Positions 44,763 to 53,477 are shown, counted from the stretch's first letter. The stretch is DNA of 64,000 nucleotides from Paenibacillus marchantiae (GCF_028771845.1 NZ_CP118270.1:2790001-2854000); one strand, 5' to 3'. Made by a program: numbers and translations. Notes: generated by a model from the sequence alone, not told the origin.

Positions 44763-45419
44763 ATGGACCTAAAGACGTACCTGGCAGAGCATTTCCCAAA
44801 CCTGACCTTAGAACCGCCTCTTTTCTATAATTGGGATGTTGCAATACGATTCGAACTTGGCATTCCTCTGATGTTTGGAATAAATAAGGAGCATTACATG
44901 GAACGAGTTTACCATCGATCGCTTGAATTATTTAAGGCTCTTCATGATCAAGAAGATGAGGTCCTATTAATAACTCAAGCTTATTTTGCAGATAAGCCTA
45001 AACACAAAGTGAAGAAGTTGAACCTATACAGGAAATATATCAAGAAGAAAGAGCCGATTAGAGCCTTGAGACTTGAGATACTTCCAGATTTGGATTGTGA
45101 ACCGGATGAAACCCCAGATCCAAGGAACAACATGTATAGGTACTGGACTAAATGTAGAATTGAAGACTTGAAATATCGTCAGTTAATCAAAGCTATATGT
45201 AATCATGATGTTGGCATTAAGCCAACGATCTATCATAGGGTGTATTTCATTAATATAAGTAAGAAAACGATATTTCATATCTATGATGATAGAGGTTGCG
45301 ATGTTATTTCACCATCAAGAGAAGCGCTAACGGATATCTATAAAGAATATAACGATTGGATTCTAGATTATGATCGAGAACGTATTAACAACGTATTCTG
45401 GGATAGTGCGAAGTATTAG
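44763..45419 (+). CDS. Cassette 9, gene b: DUF3885-like protein
   Basis: 218 residues. WDVAIRFELG near the N-terminus and the C-terminal IFHIYDDRGCDVIS...YKEYNDWILDYDRERI match DUF3885, a small family of unknown function often found in accessory or toxin-immunity neighbourhoods. The ribosome site is weak. No complete attC closes this unit. Confidence 0.82.
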   Translation: MDLKTYLAEHFPNLTLEPPLFYNWDVAIRFELGIPLMFGINKEHYMERVYHRSLELFKALHDQEDEVLLITQAYFADKPKHKVKKLNLYRKYIKKKEPIRALRLEILPDLDCEPDETPDPRNNMYRYWTKCRIEDLKYRQLIKAICNHDVGIKPTIYHRVYFINISKKTIFHIYDDRGCDVISPSREALTDIYKEYNDWILDYDRERINNVFWDSAKY

Positions 45420-45477
45420 TCTACGTGGTTGATTGTGGTAAGTCATTTTCAGTAAACAAATCAGTCTAAGTCAGTTG

Positions 45478-45510
45478 TCATGAAACCCAAGAAAGTTATA
45501 TGCAATCGCG
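45478..45510 (+). repeat. Possible degenerate right half of a ninth attC
   Basis: TCATGAAACCCAAGAAAGTTATAT resembles the right end of site 7 (TCATGAATACACAACGTTAG) but has no clear left arm. GTTATATGCAATCGCG (45495-45510) also shares 12 of 16 bases with 36158-36173 at the other end of the array. Confidence 0.3.
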
Positions 45511-45565
45511 ATATATGTTAAAATTACAGAAAGTAGAACTAACTCAATAACAGGAGGTAGAACAC

Positions 45566-45796
45566 ATGAAGTGGCAAGAAGTTAGAGAACTGTTCCCTGA
45601 CCAGTTTGTTTTGGTTTCTATCATTCATTATCATGAGGAAGACAACAAAAAAATAGTAGATGAAGTTGCACCAATTCGTACCGTATCCGAACAAGATGCG
45701 AATAAAGAGTTTTTTCAAGTAGAGCCTGGTAACATCGTGTATCATACTTCGAATCAAGACTTTGTGATCAACCTCCGCAGAGATCCATTAATGTAA
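45566..45796 (+). CDS. Small hypothetical protein beside a retropepsin relic
   Basis: 76 residues (MKWQEVRELFPDQFVLVSIIHYH...) with AACAGGAGGT before the ATG. In related genomes, as I recall, such proteins precede a retropepsin-like protease gene. The end (NLRRDPLM) looks shortened, where the protease relic joins out of frame. Function unknown. Confidence 0.7.
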   Translation: MKWQEVRELFPDQFVLVSIIHYHEEDNKKIVDEVAPIRTVSEQDANKEFFQVEPGNIVYHTSNQDFVINLRRDPLM

Positions 45797-46088
45797 TTAT
45801 AGATACAGGCTCTTCACATACGATCATTAGTCCTGATGTACTAGAGGAAATCGGTGTGACCTATGAAACCGGAGATTCGATATATGAAGCATACGGGATT
45901 GGAGGAAGTATTCCTTTCTACACCAAAGTCATGGACAGGATTGAAATAGGAACAAACAGCTTTCAGAATATAGAAATAGATGTAGGCATATTGCCTAAAG
46001 AACATAAAGGGCTTCTCGGATTGGATATCTGAAACAATAAAATTTTATTATTGATCTGAAAACATTAGAATTACATAATTGGAAATAA
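45796..46088 (+). pseudogene. Retropepsin-like aspartic protease relic
   Basis: Lacks a start codon and N-terminus. It reads IIDTGSSHTIISPDVLEEIG (active-site DTGSS) and GILPKEHKGLLGLDI (conserved GLLG.D) to TGA at 46030. A further frame continues with FIIDLKTLELHNWK to TAA at 46086, so at least one frameshift is also present. It is broken relative to the preceding gene by deletion. Confidence 0.75.
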
Positions 46089-46287
46089 AATTCCATCAAT
46101 GAACGAGTCCTATTTATAATGAGTATCAGATAAAAAGATACATATACAAGTGAAGTTCACCTAACAATTTTTGTTAGGTTTTTTGTTCTAGAGCCTGTCC
46201 GCTTTTCAACAGTTGAATTAAGCTCTTTTGGAGATATGGCCGATGTTAAAGCAAACAGGGATGGCAGCATGAAAGAAGGCTTCTACA

Positions 46288-46461
46288 ATCATTCGCATCC
46301 CATTCAACCTTGTATATATTCATCGTATTCACCAGATTACAGTCAGACAGTGGGAACCTAAATTGAATGTATGGACCATCCCCTACACCATCTCTGCTGT
46401 CCGATTGGCATTGAGTGGACGGCGAGGAATTCATCAAATCGCTCGGCCATCTAGGAATTAA
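46288..46461 (+). pseudogene. Relic of the integrase N-terminal domain
   Basis: The frame from 46288 reads IIRIPFNLVYIHRIHQI then WEPKLNVWTIPYTISAV, matching the integrase residues about 22-58 (IHIPYNLAYIERIRRI, WEAKQKVWIIPYTIAAL) at roughly half of positions. There is no core-binding or catalytic domain. It ends at TAA 46459. It marks the far end of the array. Confidence 0.75.
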
Positions 46462-46527
46462 GGGAAAAAGGGCAGTCTCGGGGGAAGTGTTGATAGTATA
46501 ACAGAACTCGTATCGCAGCTTGTTTAA

Positions 46528-46556
46528 TTGACGCCAAAATATTACAATATTATGAT
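46528..46556 (+). promoter_or_regulatory. SigA-type promoter of the LacI gene
   Basis: TTGACG (46528-46533), a 17-base spacer, TATGAT (46551-46556). Confidence 0.75.
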
Positions 46557-46616
46557 ATGATCATTGCTAAACATGAATTTTGGCTCCAAATAAAGAGAGC
46601 AAGGGGAGGTGCTGTA

Positions 46617-47669
46617 ATGCCAAAATTAAAAGATATCGCAGAACGTGTAGGCGTATCCATATCAACGGTTTCGCGTGCGATCAGCAATGATACCAATCGA
46701 CCGGTCAATGAAGGGACAAAACGAAAAATTAGGGAAGCTGCTCATGAGTTGGGATACATTTTGGATGAATCCTCCAAATCCATTGGCAAAGAGATTACCT
46801 CAGCCAAACGGATAGCCTGTATCGTGCCACAGATTTTGATGGATGACCATCCGTACTTTTCACAGGTACTGACAGGTTTTCACGTTAAAATGACGGAACT
46901 GGGGCTGCCTCCAGCCATTGTCCGCACTTGCGAAGAACTTAGTGACACCGAACGGATAAAAATGATGCTTCAGGAAACGGGTACTCAAGGTATAGTCGCA
47001 ATCAGCTGGTACGATGAAAAATTGTTTGAGCTGCTTGAGCAAGAGAATATCACTGTACTGGGTGTGAGTCTCAATGATGAAAGGCTTACTGTACCGGTCG
47101 TTGACTGTGACCGAATATTTTCTGCTCGCACAGCAGTCCGTCATTTGATCGAGCAAGGCCATACCCGGATTGGGTTTATTGGTGGCCCCGCATATTCGGA
47201 ACAAATAGAGAGCGAAGAAAGGTATGTCGGTTATAAATTTGCCATGCTGGAAGCAAACCTGAATCTGAATGAACATTGGATTATCAACACCAACTGGAAT
47301 GTGAATCTCAGCTACAGCAAACTGACGGATCTCCTGACCGAGACGCCCAAGTCTGATTGGCCGACGGCCATTTTTTGTGCAAGTGATATGCTCGCTATTC
47401 CTGCGATGCGGGCAGTTGTTGAACAAAATGGTCGTATTCCTCAAGATATCGCATTCGTGGGCATGGATAATATCTCTATGGCGCAGTATACGACACCACC
47501 TCTGACGTCCGTACAAGTTCCAAAATATGAAATCGGCAAAGTAGCAGCACAATTAATTAACGATTATCTGGAAGGACGTTATTCATCTCTCCATAAAGTT
47601 TTGTTGCCCAGCACCCTTATTGTGAGGGAATCATCTGTTTATGATCGTACAAATCATACAAATGACTAG
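46617..47669 (+). CDS. LacI-family transcriptional regulator
   Basis: 350 residues. HTH and hinge helix (LKDIAERVGVSISTVSRAIS...REAAHELGYI) are followed by a periplasmic-binding-like sensor domain with FIGGPAYSEQIESEERYVGY, AFVGMDNISMAQYTTPPLTSV. The ATG at 46617 has GGGGAGGT upstream; the longer frame to 46557 overlaps the promoter. It is likely to control the permease operon that follows (inference from position). Confidence 0.93.
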   Translation: MPKLKDIAERVGVSISTVSRAISNDTNRPVNEGTKRKIREAAHELGYILDESSKSIGKEITSAKRIACIVPQILMDDHPYFSQVLTGFHVKMTELGLPPAIVRTCEELSDTERIKMMLQETGTQGIVAISWYDEKLFELLEQENITVLGVSLNDERLTVPVVDCDRIFSARTAVRHLIEQGHTRIGFIGGPAYSEQIESEERYVGYKFAMLEANLNLNEHWIINTNWNVNLSYSKLTDLLTETPKSDWPTAIFCASDMLAIPAMRAVVEQNGRIPQDIAFVGMDNISMAQYTTPPLTSVQVPKYEIGKVAAQLINDYLEGRYSSLHKVLLPSTLIVRESSVYDRTNHTND

Positions 47670-47717
47670 TTAGTTGTGTGATATTATATTACATATAAAT
47701 TCAGATAACTGTCATAT

Positions 47718-47765
47718 AAAACCTACGAGGAATGCATCCGCGTGGGTTTTTTCTTGTTTTTTTAG
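47718..47765 (+). terminator. Terminator after the LacI gene
   Basis: Arms AAACCTACG and CGTGGGTTT, then TTTCTTGTTTTTTT. Confidence 0.8.
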
Positions 47766-47798
47766 CCAAAATTAATCCAAATAAAACCAAAAAAATGT

Positions 47799-47828
47799 TT
47801 GACAATCGTCTATGGGCTATATTATGAT
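47799..47828 (+). promoter_or_regulatory. SigA-type promoter of sugar operon 1
   Basis: TTGACA (47799-47804), an 18-base spacer, TATGAT (47823-47828). Confidence 0.7.
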
Positions 47829-47912
47829 GTATGAAATTAAGCGTTTGGCGTTTTTTTTTTTTATGTTTTTGGATTTAGCCAGCAGCTAAGATTATATGTT
47901 AAACTAAATTAT

Positions 47913-47926
47913 TGATTGCGCTTTCA
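47913..47926. promoter_or_regulatory. cre-like / LacI-type operator
   Basis: TGATTGCGCTTTCA; its complement TGAAAGCGCAATCA fits the CcpA consensus TGNAANCGNWWNCA at every fixed position. It lies about 85 bases downstream of the promoter, a roadblock position. Confidence 0.55.
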
Positions 47927-48035
47927 TCCCCATAAAATCAATGTTTATATAAAATATACAAGAAACCTCTAAAACTCTTATAACCTATTATCCAGACTGA
48001 TACCTACCCATTTACATATAATATATTCCAAACTA

Positions 48036-48080
48036 GCACCAAATATATATCCAAATATATATCCAAATATATATCCAAAA
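48036..48080 (+). repeat. 12-bp tandem repeat
   Basis: Three consecutive copies of CCAAATATATAT, plus a partial one, in the operon leader. Confidence 0.85.
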
Positions 48081-48222
48081 AAACAAATCCCCTTGCGTTA
48101 GATGATGAACTCATTTATTAACGTTATCCACTCACTTTGTGTAATAACTTCTAACATATAAGTACTTTAAATCAAATCTCAGAAATCAAAGAAGATCAGA
48201 AATCAAAAAAGAAAGGTGGGAA

Positions 48223-48248
48223 CTGCTTCGAGCAGCGTAAGGACGCTG
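48223..48248 (+). promoter_or_regulatory. Two overlapping hairpins in the leader
   Basis: CTGCT/AGCAG (48223-48235) and CAGCGT/ACGCTG (48233-48248) share three bases, so only one can form fully. Confidence 0.3.
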
Positions 48249-48312
48249 GTGGTTTAACACAAAGACATTTTGCCAGGCAGAATTGTAGTGACGATTCCAG
48301 GGGGGGATGTTC

Positions 48313-49275
48313 ATGGCCAATACAACTGTACAACCTGCAATGAATGCAGTACATGAAAAGAAGAGAAGAAGACGTCAAAAGTGGAACCCGATTTTACGAA
48401 ATTGGCAGCTTTATTTGTTAATCTCACCAGTTGTTGCTTATTACCTTGTCTTTCAGTACTTGCCGATGTATGGCATTCAAATCGCGTTTAAGGATTTCAT
48501 TGCAACGAAGGGAATCTGGGGAAGTCCCTGGGTCGGTTTTGAACATTTTGAACGTTTTTTTCACAGTTATTTCTTCTGGAGATTAATCAAAAATACGCTT
48601 GGACTTGGGTTATACAGCTTGGCGGTAGGTTTTCCAGTCCCTATCATTTTGGCGCTTCTGATGAATGAGGTAAGGGCGGAAAAGTTTAAAAAATTTGTTC
48701 AGACCATTACCTATGCGCCGCACTTCCTATCAACTGTCGTGGTCGTAGGCATGATGATGATGTTTTTATCTCCTCGATACGGAATCATTAATCACTTCAT
48801 TGGTATGTTTGGCGGTAATCCCATTAATTTCTTGTCTGAGCCTTCCTGGTTCAAGACCTTGTTTGTGATGTCGGATGTATGGCAGACCATGGGCTGGAGC
48901 TCGATTATTTATTTGGCGGCATTAGCCGGCGTGGACTCTCAGCTTCATGAAGCAGCGCGTGTGGATGGGGCAACCCGGTTGCAGCGGATATGGCATATTA
49001 ATATACCGAGTATTATGCCGACAATTATCATTTTGTTCATTTTAAACATCGGAAGCATCATGGGTATTGGTTTCGAGAAAGTCCTGCTGATGCAGAACAC
49101 ACTGAATTTAGAAACCTCGGACATTATCTCTACCTACGTTTACCGGAGTGGGATACAAGATGCTGAATACAGCTTCTCGGCGGCGATTGGTCTGTTTAAC
49201 TCCATAATCAATTTCATCTTATTAGTTACTGTTAACCAGATCTCAAAACGAATGAGTGAAACGAGCCTATGGTAA
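48313..49275 (+). CDS. Carbohydrate ABC permease, LplB type
   Basis: 320 residues with a basic N-terminus, six transmembrane helices and the EAA-type loop EAARVDGATRLQRIWHINIPSIMP. The style (FQYLPMYGIQIAFKDF) is that of LplB/YteP permeases for oligosaccharides from polysaccharide breakdown. ATG 48313 is preferred over 48307 because GGGGGG is correctly spaced. It pairs with the next permease; no ATPase gene is here, so a shared MsmX-type ATPase is probable. Confidence 0.93.
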   Translation: MANTTVQPAMNAVHEKKRRRRQKWNPILRNWQLYLLISPVVAYYLVFQYLPMYGIQIAFKDFIATKGIWGSPWVGFEHFERFFHSYFFWRLIKNTLGLGLYSLAVGFPVPIILALLMNEVRAEKFKKFVQTITYAPHFLSTVVVVGMMMMFLSPRYGIINHFIGMFGGNPINFLSEPSWFKTLFVMSDVWQTMGWSSIIYLAALAGVDSQLHEAARVDGATRLQRIWHINIPSIMPTIIILFILNIGSIMGIGFEKVLLMQNTLNLETSDIISTYVYRSGIQDAEYSFSAAIGLFNSIINFILLVTVNQISKRMSETSLW

Positions 49276-49290
49276 GGGAGTTGCTGATGC

Positions 49291-50175
49291 ATGCTTGTTG
49301 AATCTAGAGGAGATCGTATTTTTAATATAATTAACCATTTTTTGTTAATTATAATTACGCTCATTGTTATCTACCCGCTTGTTTTTGTGTTAAGTGCTTC
49401 GTTCAGCGATCCGCAGGCCGTCCTGCGTGGTGAAATGTTCCTATGGCCTAAGGGGATCAATTTCCATTCTTACGAGAAGATTTTTCAGAACAAAGATATC
49501 CTCAGAGGTTATACCAATACACTGATTTATACGTCAGTGGGGACGCTGATTAATCTCGTCATGACGATTCTGGCGGCATATCCGCTATCCCGAAAGGATT
49601 TTATAGGCCGCAATGCTATCATGGCCCTGTTTGTTTTCACGATGTTCTTCAGTGGCGGATTAATTCCAACCTATATGCTAATCAAAAACCTTGGCATGTT
49701 AAACACATTTTGGGTCATGATCATTCCGAATGCCGTTTCGATCTGGAACATCATCATTATGCGGACATTCTTCCAGCAATCGATTCCAAATGAGTTGCAT
49801 GAGGCGGCGACGATTGATGGCTGCTCTAATATTCAAACGTTAACCCGGATTATCCTGCCATTATCCATGCCCATAATAGCGGTGACGATTCTGTTCTATG
49901 CTGTTGGGCACTGGAACTCCTTCTTTAACGCAATGTTGTATCTGTCAGACAAGGACAAGTTTCCACTTCAACTCATTTTGCGGGAAATTCTGATTCAAGG
50001 GCAGACGAACGATATGGTCAAAATGTCAACCGAGTCTGCAATTAAGCAGCAAAGGGAAGTGGAGGGCATCAAATATGCTGTACTCGTCGTTGCCAATATA
50101 CCGGTGCTCCTGCTTTATCCTTTCCTGCAAAGATATTTTGTTAAAGGCGTAATGATTGGTGCCATTAAAGGATGA
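49291..50175 (+). CDS. Carbohydrate ABC permease, YtcP type
   Basis: 294 residues, six transmembrane helices. EAATIDGCSNIQTLTRIILPLSMP is the ATPase-contact loop; FVLSASFSDP and the C-terminal QRYFVKGVMIGAIKG are typical of YtcP/LplC. The second half of the heterodimeric sugar permease, 15 bases after the first. Confidence 0.93.
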   Translation: MLVESRGDRIFNIINHFLLIIITLIVIYPLVFVLSASFSDPQAVLRGEMFLWPKGINFHSYEKIFQNKDILRGYTNTLIYTSVGTLINLVMTILAAYPLSRKDFIGRNAIMALFVFTMFFSGGLIPTYMLIKNLGMLNTFWVMIIPNAVSIWNIIIMRTFFQQSIPNELHEAATIDGCSNIQTLTRIILPLSMPIIAVTILFYAVGHWNSFFNAMLYLSDKDKFPLQLILREILIQGQTNDMVKMSTESAIKQQREVEGIKYAVLVVANIPVLLLYPFLQRYFVKGVMIGAIKG

Positions 50176-50216
50176 TTCCTTGTATGGATAACGATGGGAC
50201 AAAGGGAGGAATAAGA

Positions 50217-51842
50217 ATGACACTCAAAAAGTGGGGGAGTATCGCTCTGGTTTGTATCATGTCCGTTTCGATGCTGGCCGGGTGCAATTCTAAGGATGCT
50301 GATTCGGGAAGTAGCAAGGATAAAGGAGCTGCCAATGGCAAAGTCAATGCGAGCGGATTTCCGATCGTAAATGACACCATTACAGTAAGCGGATTTGCCG
50401 GAAAGTTTTTTGCCAATGCAGACTGGAACGATCTTAGACTCTGGAAAGAGTATGAGAAGATGTCCAATGTTCATATCCAGTGGGATACGGTGCAGAAGGA
50501 TAATTTGAAGGAAAAACGCAATCTCCTGCTGGCAGGCGGCGCTTACCCGGAGCTGTTCTACGCCTCGGCGTTTTCCAGATCGGATCTGCTGAAATACGGC
50601 AAGCAGGGCGCATTTATTCCTCTGAATGATCTGATCGACCAATATGCGCCTAACTTTAAGGCTCTAATGAAGAAGTATCCGGTTATTGGCAAAGGGATTA
50701 CGATGCCGGATGGTAACATATATGGGCTGCCAACCTTGTATGATCCGGAATTCAAGTCGGTTCTGTACGGAACACCTTGGTTGAAGAAAGAGTGGCTTGA
50801 TAAATTAGGTTTGCAGGAACCGCAGACATTAGATGACTTCTATAATATGTTGAAAGCATTTAAAGAAAAGGACCCGAACGGCAACGGGCAGCAGGACGAG
50901 ATTGCCTGGGGCGGTGTGGGAACGGCTGGTGTGGTGAACTACCTGAGAGGTTCATTTGGATTGAATAATCATGGCACCTCCAACATTAACATTGATACAG
51001 ATCCTCAGACGGATAAAGTACGCTTTATTCCAACCGATCCCCAATACAAGGAGCTGCTACAATTCGTGAATAAGCTCTACAAGGACGGATTGCTTGAGCA
51101 GGATATTGTATCTGTTAAGAGTACGGAAGTGGATGCTAAAGGTATGGAAGGCCTGATCGGAGTTGTGGATAATGTCGATCCGGTTGCGATATACAATCAG
51201 CAAGGTTATGTTGGCATGCCCGTACTGAAGGGTCCTCATGGCGATCAGACATACAACGCCTATGGTTCTCCACTCGGTAATATCGGGATGTTCGTACTTA
51301 CAGATAAAGCCCAAAACCCAGAGGCCATGATCCGCTGGATGGATTATTTCTACAGCGATGAGGGCATCAAGACGTTCTTCATGGGATGGAAAGATGAGAC
51401 GTATAAAGAAGACGCAGACGGTAACGTAGACTATGTCGACAATATCAAAAACAACCCGGATGGCCTTAATCTGGACCAGGCAGTAGGTCAATACCTGATT
51501 TGGCCGGGTGGGTACTACCCTGGTTTTGTAAAGCAGAAATACTTCAAGGGAGCTGAAGGTCTGCCAACTTCGGTTGAAAATGCGAAAAAAGCAGAGTCTC
51601 ACATCTTACCACAAGATCAAATATGGCCTCCATTTAATTTCACGCAGGAAGAGCAGCGGGATCTGACCACTTTCCAAACGGATATTGAAACGTATGTAGA
51701 TGAAATGCGTGACAAATTCATTACTGGAAATGAATCCTTTGACAATTGGGATCAGTATGTGGCAGCTCTCCAAAAGATGGGCGTAGAACGATATGTAGCC
51801 ATCTATCAATCAGCAGCAGACCGTTATACCCAAGCGGATTAG
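50217..51842 (+). CDS. Extracellular solute-binding lipoprotein (LplA-like)
   Basis: 541 residues. Signal peptide with lipobox LAGC (Cys22); a large two-lobe binding protein of the type paired with LplB/YtcP. Characteristic segments include GGAYPELFYASAF, YGLPTLYD, WLDKLGLQEPQTLDDFY and DPNGNGQQDE. ATG 50217 has GGGAGGA upstream. It captures an oligosaccharide outside the cell; the sugar is unknown and no glycosidase gene is nearby. Confidence 0.92.
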   Translation: MTLKKWGSIALVCIMSVSMLAGCNSKDADSGSSKDKGAANGKVNASGFPIVNDTITVSGFAGKFFANADWNDLRLWKEYEKMSNVHIQWDTVQKDNLKEKRNLLLAGGAYPELFYASAFSRSDLLKYGKQGAFIPLNDLIDQYAPNFKALMKKYPVIGKGITMPDGNIYGLPTLYDPEFKSVLYGTPWLKKEWLDKLGLQEPQTLDDFYNMLKAFKEKDPNGNGQQDEIAWGGVGTAGVVNYLRGSFGLNNHGTSNINIDTDPQTDKVRFIPTDPQYKELLQFVNKLYKDGLLEQDIVSVKSTEVDAKGMEGLIGVVDNVDPVAIYNQQGYVGMPVLKGPHGDQTYNAYGSPLGNIGMFVLTDKAQNPEAMIRWMDYFYSDEGIKTFFMGWKDETYKEDADGNVDYVDNIKNNPDGLNLDQAVGQYLIWPGGYYPGFVKQKYFKGAEGLPTSVENAKKAESHILPQDQIWPPFNFTQEEQRDLTTFQTDIETYVDEMRDKFITGNESFDNWDQYVAALQKMGVERYVAIYQSAADRYTQAD

Positions 51843-51885
51843 AAGGTTCATCCGTAGATTTCAGATCATAAAGGAGTGAACAAAT

Positions 51886-53157
51886 ATGAGTCAACTGAAA
51901 GCGGTCCTGATTGGAGCAGGTGCGAGAGGAGCAGGTGGCTATGCACCCTATGCACTTGATTATCCACATGAGCTTACCTTCATTGCGGTTGCCGAAGCCG
52001 ATCCAGTGAGAAGAGCAAGATTTGCTGAGAAGCACGGGATTCCACCGGAACACTGTTATGAGACTTGGGAGCCCCTGTTGGCTGAACCTAAGCTGGCTGA
52101 TATTGCGGTTATCTGTACACAGGACAGAATGCATTATGGTCCAACGATGCAGGCTTTAGATAAGAAGTATCATGTTATGCTGGAGAAGCCGATGTCACCT
52201 GATCCGAAGGAATGTCTTGAGATGGAACAAGCGGCCAGAGATAATGACCGTCTGCTGACGATCTGCCATGTGCTGCGGTACACACCGTTCTGGAATACAA
52301 TCAAGAAGGTGATACAAGAAGGACGTATCGGAGAAATTGTCTCCATTCAGTTGAATGAGAATGTGGGTTACTGGCATATTGCCCACAGCTTCGTGCGGGG
52401 AAATTGGAACAATTCTAACACATCCAGCCCGATGATTCTGTCCAAGTCATGCCATGATATGGACGTATTATCCTGGCTCGTGGATCAGCCTTGCCTCAAG
52501 GTCAGTTCGTTCGGATCTCTTAAACATTTTCATGAAGGCAATGCACCGGAAGGTTCCGCTGATCGATGCTTGGATTGTGCCGTAGAACCAACCTGCCCGT
52601 ACTCTGCACCAAGATTTTATTTGAGTGACCAGTTCAGGGGTTGGGCAGGACATTTTACACAGGAGCTGACGAAACCGAATATCATACAGGGTTTACGTGA
52701 TACCGATTACGGCCGGTGTGTATACCGTAGTGACAATAATGTGGTAGATCATCAGGTTGCGAATATGGAATTTGAAGGTGGAGCTACGGCCATGTTCAGT
52801 ATGTGCGGCTTTACATTTGAGCAGGAACGTAGAATCCAGATCATGGGGACGAAAGGAGAACTTCGCGGTGAGGAAGATCAAATTATGGTGTACGACTTTT
52901 TGACACATCAAAAAACAGAAATCACAATCCCTTCTCAAACCAGTGGCCATGGTGGGGGAGATAGCGGCATTGTGAGGAATTTTCTGAATGAGGTGCGTCA
53001 CTATAACGGTCAGGAAAGCCTGACATCGGCTGCGGCTTCCGTCCGGAGCCATCTGATCGCATTCGCAGCTGAAAAGTCGCGGCTGAACGGGGGCGAGTCT
53101 ATCGATCTGAATGAATATGCCCGTCAGCTTATGGTGAAGGAAGAGCTATCTAAATAA
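51886..53157 (+). CDS. Gfo/Idh/MocA-family oxidoreductase
   Basis: 423 residues. The NAD(P) loop is GAGARGAGGYAPYA and the catalytic Lys is in MLEKPMS. The second domain includes SKSCHDMDVLSWLVD and two Cys pairs (CLDCAVEPTCPYS) that may bind metal. It likely oxidises or epimerises a sugar taken up by the preceding transporter. AAAGGAG before the ATG; last gene of the operon. Confidence 0.9.
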   Translation: MSQLKAVLIGAGARGAGGYAPYALDYPHELTFIAVAEADPVRRARFAEKHGIPPEHCYETWEPLLAEPKLADIAVICTQDRMHYGPTMQALDKKYHVMLEKPMSPDPKECLEMEQAARDNDRLLTICHVLRYTPFWNTIKKVIQEGRIGEIVSIQLNENVGYWHIAHSFVRGNWNNSNTSSPMILSKSCHDMDVLSWLVDQPCLKVSSFGSLKHFHEGNAPEGSADRCLDCAVEPTCPYSAPRFYLSDQFRGWAGHFTQELTKPNIIQGLRDTDYGRCVYRSDNNVVDHQVANMEFEGGATAMFSMCGFTFEQERRIQIMGTKGELRGEEDQIMVYDFLTHQKTEITIPSQTSGHGGGDSGIVRNFLNEVRHYNGQESLTSAAASVRSHLIAFAAEKSRLNGGESIDLNEYARQLMVKEELSK

Positions 53158-53173
53158 TCAGCAGTGTATCGAT

Positions 53174-53220
53174 AAGCTGCCCCTCAAGGTATGAATATAT
53201 TTTGAGGGACGGCTTTTTTT
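53174..53220 (+). terminator. Terminator of sugar operon 1
   Basis: Arms AAGCTGCCCCTCAA and TTGAGGGACGGCTT, then a T-run. Confidence 0.88.
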
Positions 53221-53430
53221 GTTCGTTTGGAATTCGAGAGTTTTCTTCACGGACCTTCAATACCATCACATCCACTAAGATAAACGGGAATCGGCTGTCG
53301 ACTTAGGGCCAGTTATTCCATGACCCTACCAGGGGGGCTAACTGTAAGCAGAGGTCTGACACAATAGACTTGGAATACGCCATGCCACAGAAGTTCGCCG
53401 GTAAGCTGAGTGACTTTGCGAATTAGTGCT
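53221..53430. other. Intergenic region between the sugar loci
   Basis: No gene recognised. A short frame at 53367-53426 reads DLEYAMPQKFAGKLSDFAN before a stop, possibly a gene relic; not assigned. Confidence 0.3.
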
Positions 53431-53437
53431 TGTGTAA

Positions 53438-53454
53438 TATACTTAGTATACTAA
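53438..53454. promoter_or_regulatory. Operator-like palindrome upstream of the GntR gene
   Basis: TATACTTAGTATA overlaps the perfect dyad TTAGTATACTAA (53443-53454). The 15-base AATATACTTAGTATA recurs upstream of the binding-protein gene at about 54815-54829. Confidence 0.6.
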
Positions 53455-53477
53455 TATTATGATGTCAGGGTGGTTTT

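Larger units (their letters stand above)
34919..46461 (+). mobile_element. Integron-like gene-cassette array
   Basis: A tyrosine recombinase (34919-36034) is followed on the same strand by eight single-gene units, each closed by an attC-like palindrome whose right end is GTTAnnn. Inferred crossover points are at about 36158, 37089, 39110, 39986, 41113, 41984, 42752, 43284 and 44239. A ninth, two-gene unit (44240 to about 45495) has no complete closing site. Broken genes and an integrase relic (46288-46461) end the region. Most cargo is AT-rich compared with the flanking chromosome, whereas the attC centres are G+C-rich. The integron assignment rests on site architecture, not on IntI homology. 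Confidence 0.75.
47670..48312. other. Long leader/promoter region of sugar operon 1
   Basis: No protein gene. In order: terminator, promoter, a 12-T run (47851-47862), a cre-like site, 12-bp tandem repeats and two overlapping hairpins close to the permease start. The implied 5' leader is about 480 bases. Confidence 0.6.

Noticed and set aside
48223..48248. tRNA-like or T-box leader
   Set aside because: No T-box consensus and no full cloverleaf; only two short hairpins.
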